Notes: a model not told the origin generated them from the sequence alone. A stretch of 59,062 nt of DNA from JBBIMS01 sp964531645 (GCA_964531645.1 CAZHEF010000013.1:1-59062); one strand, 5' to 3'. Numbered from the stretch's first letter, positions 26,640-35,029 are shown. Numbers and translations are program-made.

Positions 26640-26880
26640 AAAGAAGAGTAATACACTCTTACCTTTTGAATTGTGAGTTGTATCAGGTAAGTTTTTCCAA
26701 AACCCTTGCCCAGGCATAAAGATCAGAATTGTAAAATGCAAATTTTAAATTGGAGATTTTAAATTGATAAACGGATTGCTTTTTCATTTTGCATTATAAA
26801 ATTTCCAATTTTCATTTTTCAATCTCCGATCTTCAATTACCAATTTCCTTTCTTCACCTGTCTTGCCAGTCTTGCTTTTA
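26640..26880. repeat. AT-rich imperfect palindrome and short shared word in the APC-APC spacer
   Basis: The 352-nt spacer between the convergent permeases has no gene. It begins with a hairpin (AAGAGT at 26644-26649, ACTCTT at 26655-26660) followed by a short T-rich stretch, possibly a weak terminator. Then GCAAATTTTAAATTGGAGA-like words on the left (from about 26737) face TTTCAATCTCCGATCTTCAA-like words on the right (to about 26850), forming an imperfect palindrome. The 15-mer TCTTGCCAGTCTTGC (26861-26875) occurs in inverse orientation at 32095-32109. Confidence 0.5.
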
Positions 26881-26965
26881 TCCCCCTCACTCCCCAAGGG
26901 GGAGAGAACAGAAGAGAACATTACGAATTGGATCTTTGGAAGAACTAAACTATTACTTTGACTTT

Positions 26966-28333
26966 TTATTTGCTTTTCTCGCCTGTCTTACTTTTCCAGT
27001 ATAGATAAGCAGGTATGCCTAAAAGAATAATTGTAAGCCCTGCAATTGACCTCCAGAACTCATTGATCAATGTGTTAAAAGAGATGAAAAGAGTTGAAAG
27101 AATGAAAATAATAGTTGTTACAGGATACCCCCAGGTCTTGTAAGGTCTTGGAAGTTCAGGCTTTTTGATTCTGAGAACAATAACAGCAGTGGCGGTAAGA
27201 CCAAAGAATATCCACTGACCGAAGATAACATAAGTGAAAAGCTGTTCAAATGTCCCTGTTAGACTGAGAATAGCACTCCATATTCCTATAGAAACTATAG
27301 AAATATGGGGTGTTAAAAATCTTGGATGAACATCCGCTATTTTTTTGAAAAATAGCCCATCCCTCGCCATTGCAAAAAACACTCTCGGAGCAGTCAGAAC
27401 ATTTCCATTGGCAGCTCCAGTTATTGAGAAGAGAATTATAAAGGCAATTATTGAAGCACCTATGGGTCCTATCGCAACATTCATTGCATCACTGGCAATT
27501 CTGTCTGATTTGGAAATAAAAGTTGTAGGATAGACATAAAGGTAAGCTATGTTGGCTATCCAATAGAGGAAAATACATATGAGAACCCCGATTAAAATTC
27601 CCAGTGGAAGATTTCTTTCAGGCTTTTTTGTCTCACCTGCACTATATGTTGCAGCCTCCCATCCCTTGTATGCCCATAGAGATGCTACGAGCGCTACACC
27701 GAAACTCCCAATCAATCCAAAGGAAAATGAATCTGGTGCAGGAGAAATAAAATTAGAAGGATTCCCTTTAGCAAAGATGAGAACGATACCAGAGACTGAA
27801 ATAAGGGCTCCCAACTTTATTGCAGTGAGGAAATTCATGAGATTGGCACCCCACCTTACTCCTATGTAGTTAACAACCGTCAGAAAAGTTATAAAACCAA
27901 GAGCAACTATTTTTTTACCAACGGGCGAAAGATATAAAAAGTGAGGGAGATATTTTGTTGCAAATGCAGATGACAATGTTGCTATGGCTCCAGAATCTAT
28001 AACAAGGAAAAGAGTCCAACCAAAAAGGAATGAGATAAGAGGACCATAAGCTTCCCTCAAATACACATAAATACCACCTGCATGGGGATAAGATGCTCCA
28101 AGTTCAGCAAAAGATAGGGCACCGAAGAAACTTAGAAGACCACCTACAACCCATACAGAAAGTAAAAGAATAGGCGACTTTACTTCATGGGCAATAGTAG
28201 CAGGAACAATGAAGATTCCTGATCCGATTATGCTACCTATAACAATACCTATTATATCTACGAGACCAAGAGCTCTTGGGAGTTCTAAACTTGATTTTTT
28301 ACTCTCATTGAAATTATCTCTTTTTTCTAACAT
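26966..28333 (-). CDS. APC superfamily amino acid permease
   Basis: 455 residues, about 12 membrane segments. N-terminal motif IVIGSIIGSGIFIVPA and sixth-helix motif WAYKGWEAATYSAGETKKPE mark the amino acid/polyamine/organocation fold. LYVYP and GAANGNVLTAPRV are also typical of LAT-like exchangers in bacteria. The substrate is unknown. It is transcribed toward the other APC gene from a consensus promoter placed 6 nt from the ATG. Confidence 0.9.
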   Translation of the reverse strand: MLEKRDNFNESKKSSLELPRALGLVDIIGIVIGSIIGSGIFIVPATIAHEVKSPILLLSVWVVGGLLSFFGALSFAELGASYPHAGGIYVYLREAYGPLISFLFGWTLFLVIDSGAIATLSSAFATKYLPHFLYLSPVGKKIVALGFITFLTVVNYIGVRWGANLMNFLTAIKLGALISVSGIVLIFAKGNPSNFISPAPDSFSFGLIGSFGVALVASLWAYKGWEAATYSAGETKKPERNLPLGILIGVLICIFLYWIANIAYLYVYPTTFISKSDRIASDAMNVAIGPIGASIIAFIILFSITGAANGNVLTAPRVFFAMARDGLFFKKIADVHPRFLTPHISIVSIGIWSAILSLTGTFEQLFTYVIFGQWIFFGLTATAVIVLRIKKPELPRPYKTWGYPVTTIIFILSTLFISFNTLINEFWRSIAGLTIILLGIPAYLYWKSKTGEKSK

Positions 28334-28339
28334 TTAACT

Positions 28340-28368
28340 AATATATACATAAAAAAAATCATAGTCAA
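28340..28368 (-). promoter_or_regulatory. Promoter of the second APC permease, leaderless
   Basis: TTGACT (28368-28363), 17-nt spacer, TATATT (28345-28340), 6 nt to the ATG at 28333, with no Shine-Dalgarno sequence. The palindromic repeat begins right upstream. Confidence 0.7.
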
Positions 28369-28370
28369 AT

Positions 28371-28770
28371 AGTTCTGCCTGAAGTTTCCTGAATTTTAAT
28401 AGGTCTATCTTAAGAAGATATAGGAATAATCGACAAACTGAGACCAGAAGATCTTGAATAACCAATGACCAAATTCCAATAACCAATAATCAAATTCCAA
28501 TAACTAATGCTTCAAGCTCACAGCCTACAGCTATCAGCAAAAACTTTTGAACCTGTCCCGCTTTTCTCGCTCCATTCTGCTAAACAGCCAAATGTCTAAA
28601 TGGCAATGAGCTACAAGCCAGCTCCTTTAGTATTGGAAAATTGGTAATTGGAGCTTATTTGGTTCTTGGTTATTGGTGCCTGGTGATTTTTAACCTTTGA
28701 GGTGATAGAGCTCATGTCTGTCATTCCTTTCACATCCTTCAGAAACTCAGGAAACTCAAGTGGTTCTGCT
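28371..28770. repeat. Long imperfect palindromic element, copy B
   Basis: About 400 nt between two divergent promoters. The outer ends match as inverted repeats around GTTTCCTGA (28384 region) and TCAGGAAAC (28747 region). The inner arms carry ATAACCAATGACCAAATTCC and CCAATAACCAATAATCAAATT on the left, facing ATTGGAAAATTGGTAATTGG and TTGGTTCTTGGTTATTGG on the right. The centre (about 28510-28620) contains a second word family (CTCACAGCCTACAGCTATCAGC facing GAGCTACAAGC), so the element looks nested. Both arms resemble copy A at 11165-11480. No gene is visible inside. Confidence 0.65.
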
Positions 28771-28772
28771 TA

Positions 28773-28801
28773 TTGACTTGCATCAGTTAGTTGGTTATAA
28801 T
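28773..28801 (+). promoter_or_regulatory. Consensus promoter upstream of the SNF symporter
   Basis: TTGACT (28773-28778), 17-nt spacer, perfect TATAAT (28796-28801). It sits at the outer edge of repeat copy B and 130 nt before the symporter start; the leader contains a short ORF. Confidence 0.7.
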
Positions 28802-28816
28802 TCGCCCGTGTCAGGG

Positions 28817-28930
28817 ATGATGGAGAAAAGTGTTTTAATTTTCTCTATATTAATCCTTCTTTTTAAAACCATGTTATTAAAGATTCCGTATAAATTTATA
28901 AGATTTTTATCTCACTCAGAGGAGGCATAA
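28817..28930 (+). CDS. Putative 37-residue single-span membrane peptide
   Basis: A short ORF fills the leader of the SNF symporter mRNA. It starts ATGATG at 28817 just after AGGG and stops 1 nt before the symporter GTG. It encodes MMEKSVLIFSILILLF and a basic tail. A hydrophobic span plus K/R residues suggests a small membrane peptide. The AGAGGAGG ribosome-binding site of the symporter lies inside its last codons, so translation would be coupled. It could be a leader peptide, a small symporter subunit or chance; AT-rich DNA often encodes such spans. Confidence 0.3.
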   Translation: MMEKSVLIFSILILLFKTMLLKIPYKFIRFLSHSEEA

Positions 28931-28931
28931 A

Positions 28932-30614
28932 GTGAATCAGGGACTTACTATCTGGGGCTGGCTCTTTTTAATCTTAGGATGGGGCACCATTATAGGTTTT
29001 GTAGCATGGTGTTTCTCAAAGATTCTTTTTGGTAAGAAAAAAGTTGTTGAGATAGGGGCAGGACAGGTTGGTAGGGACTTATGGGCAACAAGGATTGGCT
29101 TGATCCTTGCAGTAGCTGGAAACGCAGTAGGACTCGGTAACTTTCTTCGTTTTCCTGTGAAAGCTGCTGCCAATGGTGGCGGAGCTTTTATGATCCCTTA
29201 CTTCTGTGCTCTTATTTTCCTTGGAATCCCTCTAATGTGGGTTGAATGGGCAATAGGTAGATATGGTGGTTCTTACGGGCACGGAACAACACCCGGTATG
29301 TTTGCCTTGATGTGGAAAAATCCTGTCTCAAAATATCTTGGGGCTTTTGGGATAGCTCTTCCCTTCACAATTGTGATTTATTATGTTTTTATAGAATCAT
29401 GGACATTAGCCTTTGCATGGTTTTCAGCAACGGGAAAATACTTTGGCAATACTTCAAGAGAATCAATGGGAAAATTCTTGATGGGTTTTCAAGGAGTTGA
29501 AAAGAACGAATTTTTTTCCTCCCTAACTCCCGCTCTGATTTTCCTCGCAATAACTTTATTTTTTAACTTTTACTTCCTTTACAGAGGCGTTTCAAAAGGG
29601 ATTGAGGTTCTTGCAAAATATGGAATGCCCCTTCTTTTTCTTTTCGGCATCATCCTTGTAATTAGAGCACTAACTATGGGAACACCTGACCCGGCTAAAC
29701 ATCCTGATTGGAATATTGAGAATGGACTTGCGTTCATATGGAATCCTGATTTTTCGCGCTTAGGAGAATCCTCGGTCTGGCTTGTTGCAGCTGGACAGAT
29801 CTTTTTTACCTTAAGTTTAGGATATGGGATTATAAACACTTATGCTTCCTATGTTCGGGAGAAGCAAGACATTGCTCTAAATGGGTTAAGCACATCTTTA
29901 GTCAATGAATTTGCTGAGATAGTATTGGGAGGAACTATTGCAATCCCTGTTGCTGTGGCTTTCTTTGGTCTTGCTGAAACAAAGGTTATTGCTCAGGAGG
30001 GTGCATTCAATTTAGGTTTTCAGTCTTTGCCTGTAATCTTCCAGAAGATTCCATTCGGACAACTATTTGGAGCTATGTGGTTCTTACTTCTCTTCATTGC
30101 AGGGATTACATCTTCTGTGGCTATGACTCAGCCAGCAATTGCTTTCTTAGAAGATGAATTTAAATGGAAGAGACCAAAAGCTGTCGCTACTGTTTTTCTA
30201 ATTCAGATTCTGGGGGTTCTCGGTGTGGTTTTCTTCTTTAAATATGGTTTTCTCGATGAACTTGATTTCTGGGCTGGAACCTTTGGCCTGGTTTTGTTTG
30301 CTGCTATTGAAATGGTTATTTTCTCCTGGATTTTTGGCATAAAGAAAGGATGGGAAGAGATATCCAAAGGAGCTGATATTCAAATTTCCAGGGTTTTCAA
30401 GTTTATCATTCATTATATAACTCCCCTTTATCTCCTTGTTCTTCTGGTTATGTGGACATATCAGGAAGCTATAGGAAAATTCCTTATGAAGGGAGAACCA
30501 GAAATAAGACACCCTTATCTCTGGGGTGCAAGGGCTCTCTTTTTATTATTTATTGTTGTTACTTTAATTTTGATTAGAGTTGCGTGGAAAAAGAAAAGAG
30601 AGGTAGTGGAATAA
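28932..30614 (+). CDS. Sodium:neurotransmitter symporter (SNF) family transporter with extra N-terminal helix
   Basis: 560 residues, GTG start with AGAGGAGG upstream. Residues about 8-31 form an extra membrane span (WGWLFLILGWGTIIGFVAW) before the SNF core, which starts near 48 with RDLWATRIGLILAVAGNAVGLGNFLRFP. That core holds the Na+-site GNAVGLGNFLRFP and later SLGYGIINTYASY. About 12 core spans are expected. The extra helix is reminiscent of the separate small MetS-type subunits of some bacterial SNF transporters, here fused in front. The likely substrate is an amino acid. Confidence 0.88.
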   Translation: MNQGLTIWGWLFLILGWGTIIGFVAWCFSKILFGKKKVVEIGAGQVGRDLWATRIGLILAVAGNAVGLGNFLRFPVKAAANGGGAFMIPYFCALIFLGIPLMWVEWAIGRYGGSYGHGTTPGMFALMWKNPVSKYLGAFGIALPFTIVIYYVFIESWTLAFAWFSATGKYFGNTSRESMGKFLMGFQGVEKNEFFSSLTPALIFLAITLFFNFYFLYRGVSKGIEVLAKYGMPLLFLFGIILVIRALTMGTPDPAKHPDWNIENGLAFIWNPDFSRLGESSVWLVAAGQIFFTLSLGYGIINTYASYVREKQDIALNGLSTSLVNEFAEIVLGGTIAIPVAVAFFGLAETKVIAQEGAFNLGFQSLPVIFQKIPFGQLFGAMWFLLLFIAGITSSVAMTQPAIAFLEDEFKWKRPKAVATVFLIQILGVLGVVFFFKYGFLDELDFWAGTFGLVLFAAIEMVIFSWIFGIKKGWEEISKGADIQISRVFKFIIHYITPLYLLVLLVMWTYQEAIGKFLMKGEPEIRHPYLWGARALFLLFIVVTLILIRVAWKKKREVVE

Positions 30615-30640
30615 AAAAGTCCTTTGACTCACGAAAATTT

Positions 30641-32005
30641 CTATCTAAAAAGATTTTGATAAAGAGTATTTAAAAGAATTGCAAGGATAAGCCAGGGAGA
30701 CAAATACTTTACAACAAACATCCAAACTCTTTTTAGTTTAAATATATTTCCTCCCACTTCTATCTCATCCACAGCATTCTTTACTCCCCATTTCCATCCC
30801 ACAAAAATTGCTATCAGGAAAGACCCAATTATTAGACTCAGATTTCCCCAAATTATGTCCATCAGAGAAAGAAAGTCAATTCTGATAACTGGAAGAGTGC
30901 TCAAAAATTTAATCCCTCCCATTGATAGAGCAGAAGGTATTCCGAGAAGGAAAGAGATAAAACCAATCAAAACAGCAGATTTCCATCTCTTCCATTTTTT
31001 CTCATCCACAAAATAAGCTGTTGGAACCTCAAGGAGCGAAATTGTTGATGTTATTGCTGCAATTGTGAGAAGGATGAAAAATGCGGTTCCAAAAATCAAT
31101 CCACCTGGAATTTTAGAGAATATGACAGGAAGGACTTTGAAAATTAAAGAGGGACCTTCAGCGGGAGACAGACCAGGAATAGTGAAAAGGGCGGGAAATA
31201 TTACAAGACCTGCAGTAAATGCAACTCCAGTATCTGTAAATGCAACCCAGATTGAAGAAGAAAAGAGGTCGTCCCTTTTGGAGAGATAACTTCCATATGT
31301 GAGCATTGTTCCCATTCCAAGACTTAAAGAGAAAAGGGCTTGACCAATGGCACCAAGAATTACCATGCTATCTATTTTTGAAAGGTCAGGAGAAAGATAG
31401 AATTGAATTCCCTTTGAAGCTCCAGGCAAAGTGAGAGACCTTATTGCAAGTCCAATTAAAAGAAGAAAAAGTATAGGCATCAAAACCTTTGTCCATCCTT
31501 CAATTCCTCTCTGCACACCCCTTGAAATGATATAAGTTGTTATTCCAATTACCACAAATAAGAGAAGTATCGAAATGAAAGGATTTGATGTCACAATCTC
31601 AAAAATTTTCCTTATTAATTCTTCGTCTCCACCTTTAAAACTACCTGAAGCTGAAACAAAAATATATCCAATTACCCATCCTGCAATGACTGAGTAATAA
31701 GAGAGAATAAAAATTCCTGTAAGAATTCCCAGATAACCAACAACAAACCATTTGCTTTTTAGAGAGATTACTTTAAAAGCACCCACAGGATTTCTTTGCG
31801 TGTGTCTTCCAATTGTCAGTTCTGCAATCAGAAGGGGGATTCCAACAACACAGACAGCTATTATATAAACAAGAACAAATGCAGCACCACCATGAAGACC
31901 TGTATAGGTTGGGAATCTCCACACATTTCCAAGTCCGATTGCTGAACCAGCTGCTGCAAGAACAAATTTAAGTTTTGAACCCCATGTTCCTCTTGTTTCC
32001 TCCAT
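30641..32005 (-). CDS. Sodium:neurotransmitter symporter (SNF) family transporter
   Basis: 454 residues, about 11-12 membrane spans, without the N-terminal extension of its convergent neighbour. TRGTWGSKLKFVLAAAGSAIGLGNVWRFP is reflected by the GSAIGLGNVWRFP sodium-site motif, and SLGMGTMLTYGSYL is the sixth-helix motif. The family includes LeuT and TnaT-type amino acid symporters. AAGGAGATAGAA precedes the ATG, and a promoter with a normal leader lies upstream. Confidence 0.9.
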   Translation of the reverse strand: MEETRGTWGSKLKFVLAAAGSAIGLGNVWRFPTYTGLHGGAAFVLVYIIAVCVVGIPLLIAELTIGRHTQRNPVGAFKVISLKSKWFVVGYLGILTGIFILSYYSVIAGWVIGYIFVSASGSFKGGDEELIRKIFEIVTSNPFISILLLFVVIGITTYIISRGVQRGIEGWTKVLMPILFLLLIGLAIRSLTLPGASKGIQFYLSPDLSKIDSMVILGAIGQALFSLSLGMGTMLTYGSYLSKRDDLFSSSIWVAFTDTGVAFTAGLVIFPALFTIPGLSPAEGPSLIFKVLPVIFSKIPGGLIFGTAFFILLTIAAITSTISLLEVPTAYFVDEKKWKRWKSAVLIGFISFLLGIPSALSMGGIKFLSTLPVIRIDFLSLMDIIWGNLSLIIGSFLIAIFVGWKWGVKNAVDEIEVGGNIFKLKRVWMFVVKYLSPWLILAILLNTLYQNLFR

Positions 32006-32037
32006 TTCTATCTCCTTAAAAAGAGAATCAGCATAAA

Positions 32038-32066
32038 AGTTTAATTATTACTCTTAATATTGTCAA
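32038..32066 (-). promoter_or_regulatory. Promoter of the second SNF symporter, with leader
   Basis: TTGACA (32066-32061), 17-nt spacer, TAAACT (32043-32038), then about 32 nt with AAGGAGATAGAA before ATG 32005. A conventional leader, unlike the leaderless promoters elsewhere in the window. Confidence 0.65.
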
Positions 32067-32084
32067 GGGAATAGTGCAAAGAAA

Positions 32085-32245
32085 AGCAAGACTCGCAAGA
32101 CTGGCAAGATAAGAAGTACAGTTTTAGCCGAGAGCTTACAGCGGAGAGAACTGAAAAGTTGAAATTTTGTAGCTCGGAATTTTTTGCTTGAAGCCTGTAA
32201 CCAGCAGTTTAAAGCTGTAACCCGAAGTTTTTTATTAAATGTAGA
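32085..32245. repeat. Degenerate-word repeat region
   Basis: A gene-free spacer upstream of the SNF promoter and downstream of the cytochrome gene. It has GCAAGACTGGCAAGA (32095-32109, inverse copy at 26861-26875) and words such as AGCTTACAGCGG facing GCCTGTAACCAGC and AAGCTGTAACCCG. It belongs to the same style of low-complexity inverted words as other spacers here, but without a clean palindrome. Confidence 0.4.
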
Positions 32246-32279
32246 TTTTAAGCTATTCGTTGATAGCGTTTAGCCTTTA

Positions 32280-32810
32280 TTATTTCGGATAATTATGAGC
32301 TACTGATTTCCAGGCAGTGGCGAAGTCAAAATCAGAAACGGAATGGTAGGGGTTATCCTTTTTGTGACATTTCATGCAATGAGCTTTTATAGCATCTTCA
32401 TTCTCAAAAATAATTAAGCCATTCTGCTTTGCAAGATTTCTATCCTTCATTATATTCATTGCTTTGTAATCACTGCCTGGACCATGGCAGGCTTCGCAAC
32501 CTACACCATCTGTTTTCAAAGCTGAAACAGCCTTACCGTAAGGAGAATGGCAGGACATGCATTTTTCAGATTCAAAAGGATTTGTTATTCCCGCTTTTCC
32601 AGCAATCTCGTTTGCCTTTGGAGTTGTAAGGGACTGATACGCCTTTGAGTGTTTTGATTCAAGCCATTTCCCATACTGGTTTCCCTTGGCTTCAGATTTG
32701 TGACAGACTTTGCATTTGTTAACACCGATGTATGTATGCTGCGAATGAGCAATGGAAACAAAAATCATTGTTATCGTTAGAACCAAAAAAACTTTCAAAA
32801 CGCTTTTCAT
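32280..32810 (-). CDS. Secreted tetraheme cytochrome c (c554-like)
   Basis: 176 residues. A signal peptide (to about residue 23, ending AHSQ) directs it to the periplasm. Four CxxCH heme sites are at C33-H37, C84-H88, C105-H109 and C145-H149, with extra histidines (H25, H54, H156 region) as possible distal ligands. The spacing and the CMSCHSPYG / CEACHGPG wording resemble the cytochrome c554 family found in multiheme electron-transfer proteins. GGAGGAGGT precedes the ATG. No reductase gene is adjacent, so the partner is unknown. It indicates c-type heme maturation and periplasmic electron transfer. Confidence 0.92.
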   Translation of the reverse strand: MKSVLKVFLVLTITMIFVSIAHSQHTYIGVNKCKVCHKSEAKGNQYGKWLESKHSKAYQSLTTPKANEIAGKAGITNPFESEKCMSCHSPYGKAVSALKTDGVGCEACHGPGSDYKAMNIMKDRNLAKQNGLIIFENEDAIKAHCMKCHKKDNPYHSVSDFDFATAWKSVAHNYPK

Positions 32811-32980
32811 AGTAACCTCCTCCTATGGAAAAATAAAAAGGCGAAATTTAAAAGTAAAAAAATTTTAGATTCTTTTTCAGAGGAAAAGCATTTTTGATTT
32901 ATTCCCATATCTTTTCTGTCTTTCAAAGAGATTTTATAATACCAAAATTGCCCATTGTCAAGAAAATATTTTCGAAAAAA

Positions 32981-33008
32981 TTGACTTTTGTTTAGGTAGA
33001 TGTATAAA
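32981..33008 (+). promoter_or_regulatory. Promoter of the DedA gene, short leader
   Basis: TTGACT (32981-32986), 16-nt spacer, TATAAA (33003-33008), 15 nt to ATG 33024. No Shine-Dalgarno sequence lies between; a leader of only about 8-9 nt is expected. Confidence 0.55.
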
Positions 33009-33023
33009 ATAAAGAATTCTATC

Positions 33024-33671
33024 ATGACTGAGCATATTGTTAATTTCATTACATCTTTAATATCATCTCTTGGATATGCGGGAGTAACTATTTTAATGGC
33101 TCTTGAGAGCATGATAGCTCCTGTTCCCAGCGAGGCTGTTATGCCCTTTGCTGGTTTTCTTATCTATGAAAGAAAATTCAGCTGGATAGCTGTGAGCTTT
33201 TTCAGCACTCTCGGAAGTATTATTGGCTCAACACTGTCTTACCTTATGGGCCTTTATGGTGGAAAACCCTTTGTAAAAAAATTTGGTAAATATCTCCTTC
33301 TTGATATGCACCACCTTGAGCTCACAGAAAATTTCTTCAACAAATATGGAGATATAACAATATTTATAAGCAGATTCATTCCTGTTGTCAGACATTTAAT
33401 CTCAATTCCTGCAGGAATAGGAAGAATGAATTACATAAGATTTTCAATTTACACAATTCTCGGTGCAGGAATGTGGAATACCTTCCTTGCATATCTTGGA
33501 TATCTTCTCAAAAGTCAGTGGTGGATTGTTAGAAAGTATGGTGAAATTATTGACATATTTGTCATCGTCTTTATTTTAATTGGATTGGGAATAATAGTTC
33601 ACAGGTATATCCTTTTGAGAAATAAATTGAATTCAAAAGAAAAGCAGGATAAGGTTGAGAGGGAAATTTAG
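33024..33671 (+). CDS. DedA family membrane protein
   Basis: 215 residues from ATG 33024. DedA hallmarks are E-x8-PVPSE near the start (ALESMIAPVPSEAVMPFAG), GSIIGSTLSYLMGLYGG, and FISRFIPVVRHLISIPAG with the essential arginines. About five membrane segments. The family includes lipid-carrier flippases (undecaprenyl phosphate, phosphatidylethanolamine). The longer reading from 33000 would begin inside the promoter region. Confidence 0.9.
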   Translation: MTEHIVNFITSLISSLGYAGVTILMALESMIAPVPSEAVMPFAGFLIYERKFSWIAVSFFSTLGSIIGSTLSYLMGLYGGKPFVKKFGKYLLLDMHHLELTENFFNKYGDITIFISRFIPVVRHLISIPAGIGRMNYIRFSIYTILGAGMWNTFLAYLGYLLKSQWWIVRKYGEIIDIFVIVFILIGLGIIVHRYILLRNKLNSKEKQDKVEREI

Positions 33672-33850
33672 CTGACGGCTTATAGCTCACAGCTGATAGC
33701 TATTTTAAATACAAAATTGTAAAATGAAAATTGCAAATTTTAAATTGAAAATTTGGATTTTTGTTTTTATCTCCTTTTGCAATCTTCAATTTACAATTTG
33801 CTAAACGCAGGCTAAAGCCTGCGGCTACCAAGCTCACAGCTTTCAGCAAA
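33672..33850. repeat. Composite inverted-repeat element with GCAGGCT hairpin
   Basis: The 328-nt spacer between DedA and the tRNA-Pro(CGG) gene is gene-free. Outer words GACGGCTTATAGCTCACAGC and AGCTCACAGCTTTCAGC flank an AT-rich palindrome (AAAATTGCAAATTTTAAATTG facing CAATCTTCAATTTACAATTTG). Next to it is a perfect hairpin CGCAGGCT-AA-AGCCTGCG at 33806-33823, a word I recall from intergenic repeats of other bacteria. The remaining 33851-33999 shows nothing recognisable beyond a TTGCCAGTCCCGC word similar to those in the 26.8 and 28.5 kb spacers. Confidence 0.5.
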
Positions 33851-33999
33851 AACTCCTTAAACTCAATGGACTTAACAACTCACCAACTTCTGATCTCGTG
33901 TTGCCAGTCCCGCTCTTCTCGCCCACCTATATTCTACAATCATGACTATTTCAAACTAACTCTCTATACCAGCCTTGCTCTTGGCTGTTTGCTATTCTG

Positions 34000-34076
34000 T
34001 GGTCGGGGTGAGCGGATTTGAACCGCTGACCCCCTGCTCCCGAAGCAGGTGCTCTACCAGGCTGAGCCACACCCCG
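34000..34076 (-). tRNA. tRNA-Pro(CGG)
   Basis: 77 nt, CCA encoded. Acceptor CGGGGTG with CACCCCG; anticodon stem CCTGC/GCAGG with loop TTCGGGA gives anticodon CGG; T loop TTCAAAT. All stems pair. It lies 53 nt downstream of surE on the same strand. Confidence 0.96.
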
Positions 34077-34128
34077 AAAGTTATTTAAAATTGCAAATTG
34101 TAGATTTAAAATTGCAAATTTTTTATTT

Positions 34129-34911
34129 TTAATCTTTATTGAAAATCTCATTGGCGCCTTCCTGTAAAAATTGAACCAGCTGAGAATTCTTAAGTTTTTC
34201 AAGGAATGCTCTTGCTGTAATGTCAAGATGAATCGGAGTTATTGAGATGTAATTGTTTCTGATTGCTCCAACATCAGTATCTTCTGAGCCTTCGAGAACA
34301 GGATTCCCATTCCCTATCCAGAAATATCTTTTCCCCCTTGGATCTGTCCTTTCAATTATATCCGGAGAATATCTCTTTTTCCCTAAAGATGTGAGTTTAA
34401 CTCCAAGGACTGGAGGAGGGGGGACATTCACACTCAGAACAATCCCGTCAGGAAGCCCATTTTTCAAAACCCATTCTGAAAGAGATAGGACAATTTTTGC
34501 TGAATCTTCAAGGTAAAATTTACCATCCTTTGATATTGTTGAAATTGCAATGGATGGAATTCCGAAAAGAACTGCCTGAATTGCAGCAGAGACAGTTCCT
34601 GAAAAAAGAGTGTCATCTCCGAGGTTTGGACCAAGATTTATTCCTGAGACAACAAGGTCGGGCATCTCCTTCATAAGTTCTTTAAGAGCAATATTTATAC
34701 AATCTGCAGGGGTTCCATCCACAATGAAAAAATTTTTTCTGAGCTCAGCTATCCTCAATGGTCTGTGTAATGTAAGGGAGAAGCTTACAGCAGATCTTTC
34801 TTTGTCAGGAGCAACCACAATTACTTCTCCAAGTTTTTTCAGTGTATTCTCAAGAACATTCAACCCTTCAGAATGAAAGCCGTCATCGTTTGTGATCAAA
34901 ATTTTTTTCAT
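34129..34911 (-). CDS. surE: 5'/3'-nucleotidase SurE
   Basis: 260 residues. It is a metal-dependent phosphatase of nucleoside monophosphates. N-terminal ILITNDDGFHSEG supplies D9 and D10; ERSAVSFSLTL and VSGINLGPNLGDD carry the other metal ligands. GAGGAAAG precedes the ATG. It starts 36 nt after the tRNA-Pro(GGG) gene and ends before tRNA-Pro(CGG), all on the minus strand, so the three may share a transcript. Confidence 0.96.
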   Translation of the reverse strand: MKKILITNDDGFHSEGLNVLENTLKKLGEVIVVAPDKERSAVSFSLTLHRPLRIAELRKNFFIVDGTPADCINIALKELMKEMPDLVVSGINLGPNLGDDTLFSGTVSAAIQAVLFGIPSIAISTISKDGKFYLEDSAKIVLSLSEWVLKNGLPDGIVLSVNVPPPPVLGVKLTSLGKKRYSPDIIERTDPRGKRYFWIGNGNPVLEGSEDTDVGAIRNNYISITPIHLDITARAFLEKLKNSQLVQFLQEGANEIFNKD

Positions 34912-34946
34912 TTTTGTCTTTCCTCAGGAAACTTAAAAAAAATTCG

Positions 34947-35023
34947 TGGTCGGGACGAGTGGATTTGAACCACCGACCACACGCACCCCAAGCGTGTGCG
35001 CTACCAGGCTGCGCTACGTCCCG
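34947..35023 (-). tRNA. tRNA-Pro(GGG)
   Basis: 77 nt, CCA encoded. Acceptor CGGGACG/CGTCCCG; anticodon stem CACGC/GCGTG with loop TTGGGGT gives anticodon GGG; T loop TTCAAAT. It begins 6 nt after the stop codon of the MerR-like gene. Confidence 0.96.
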
Positions 35024-35029
35024 ACCATT

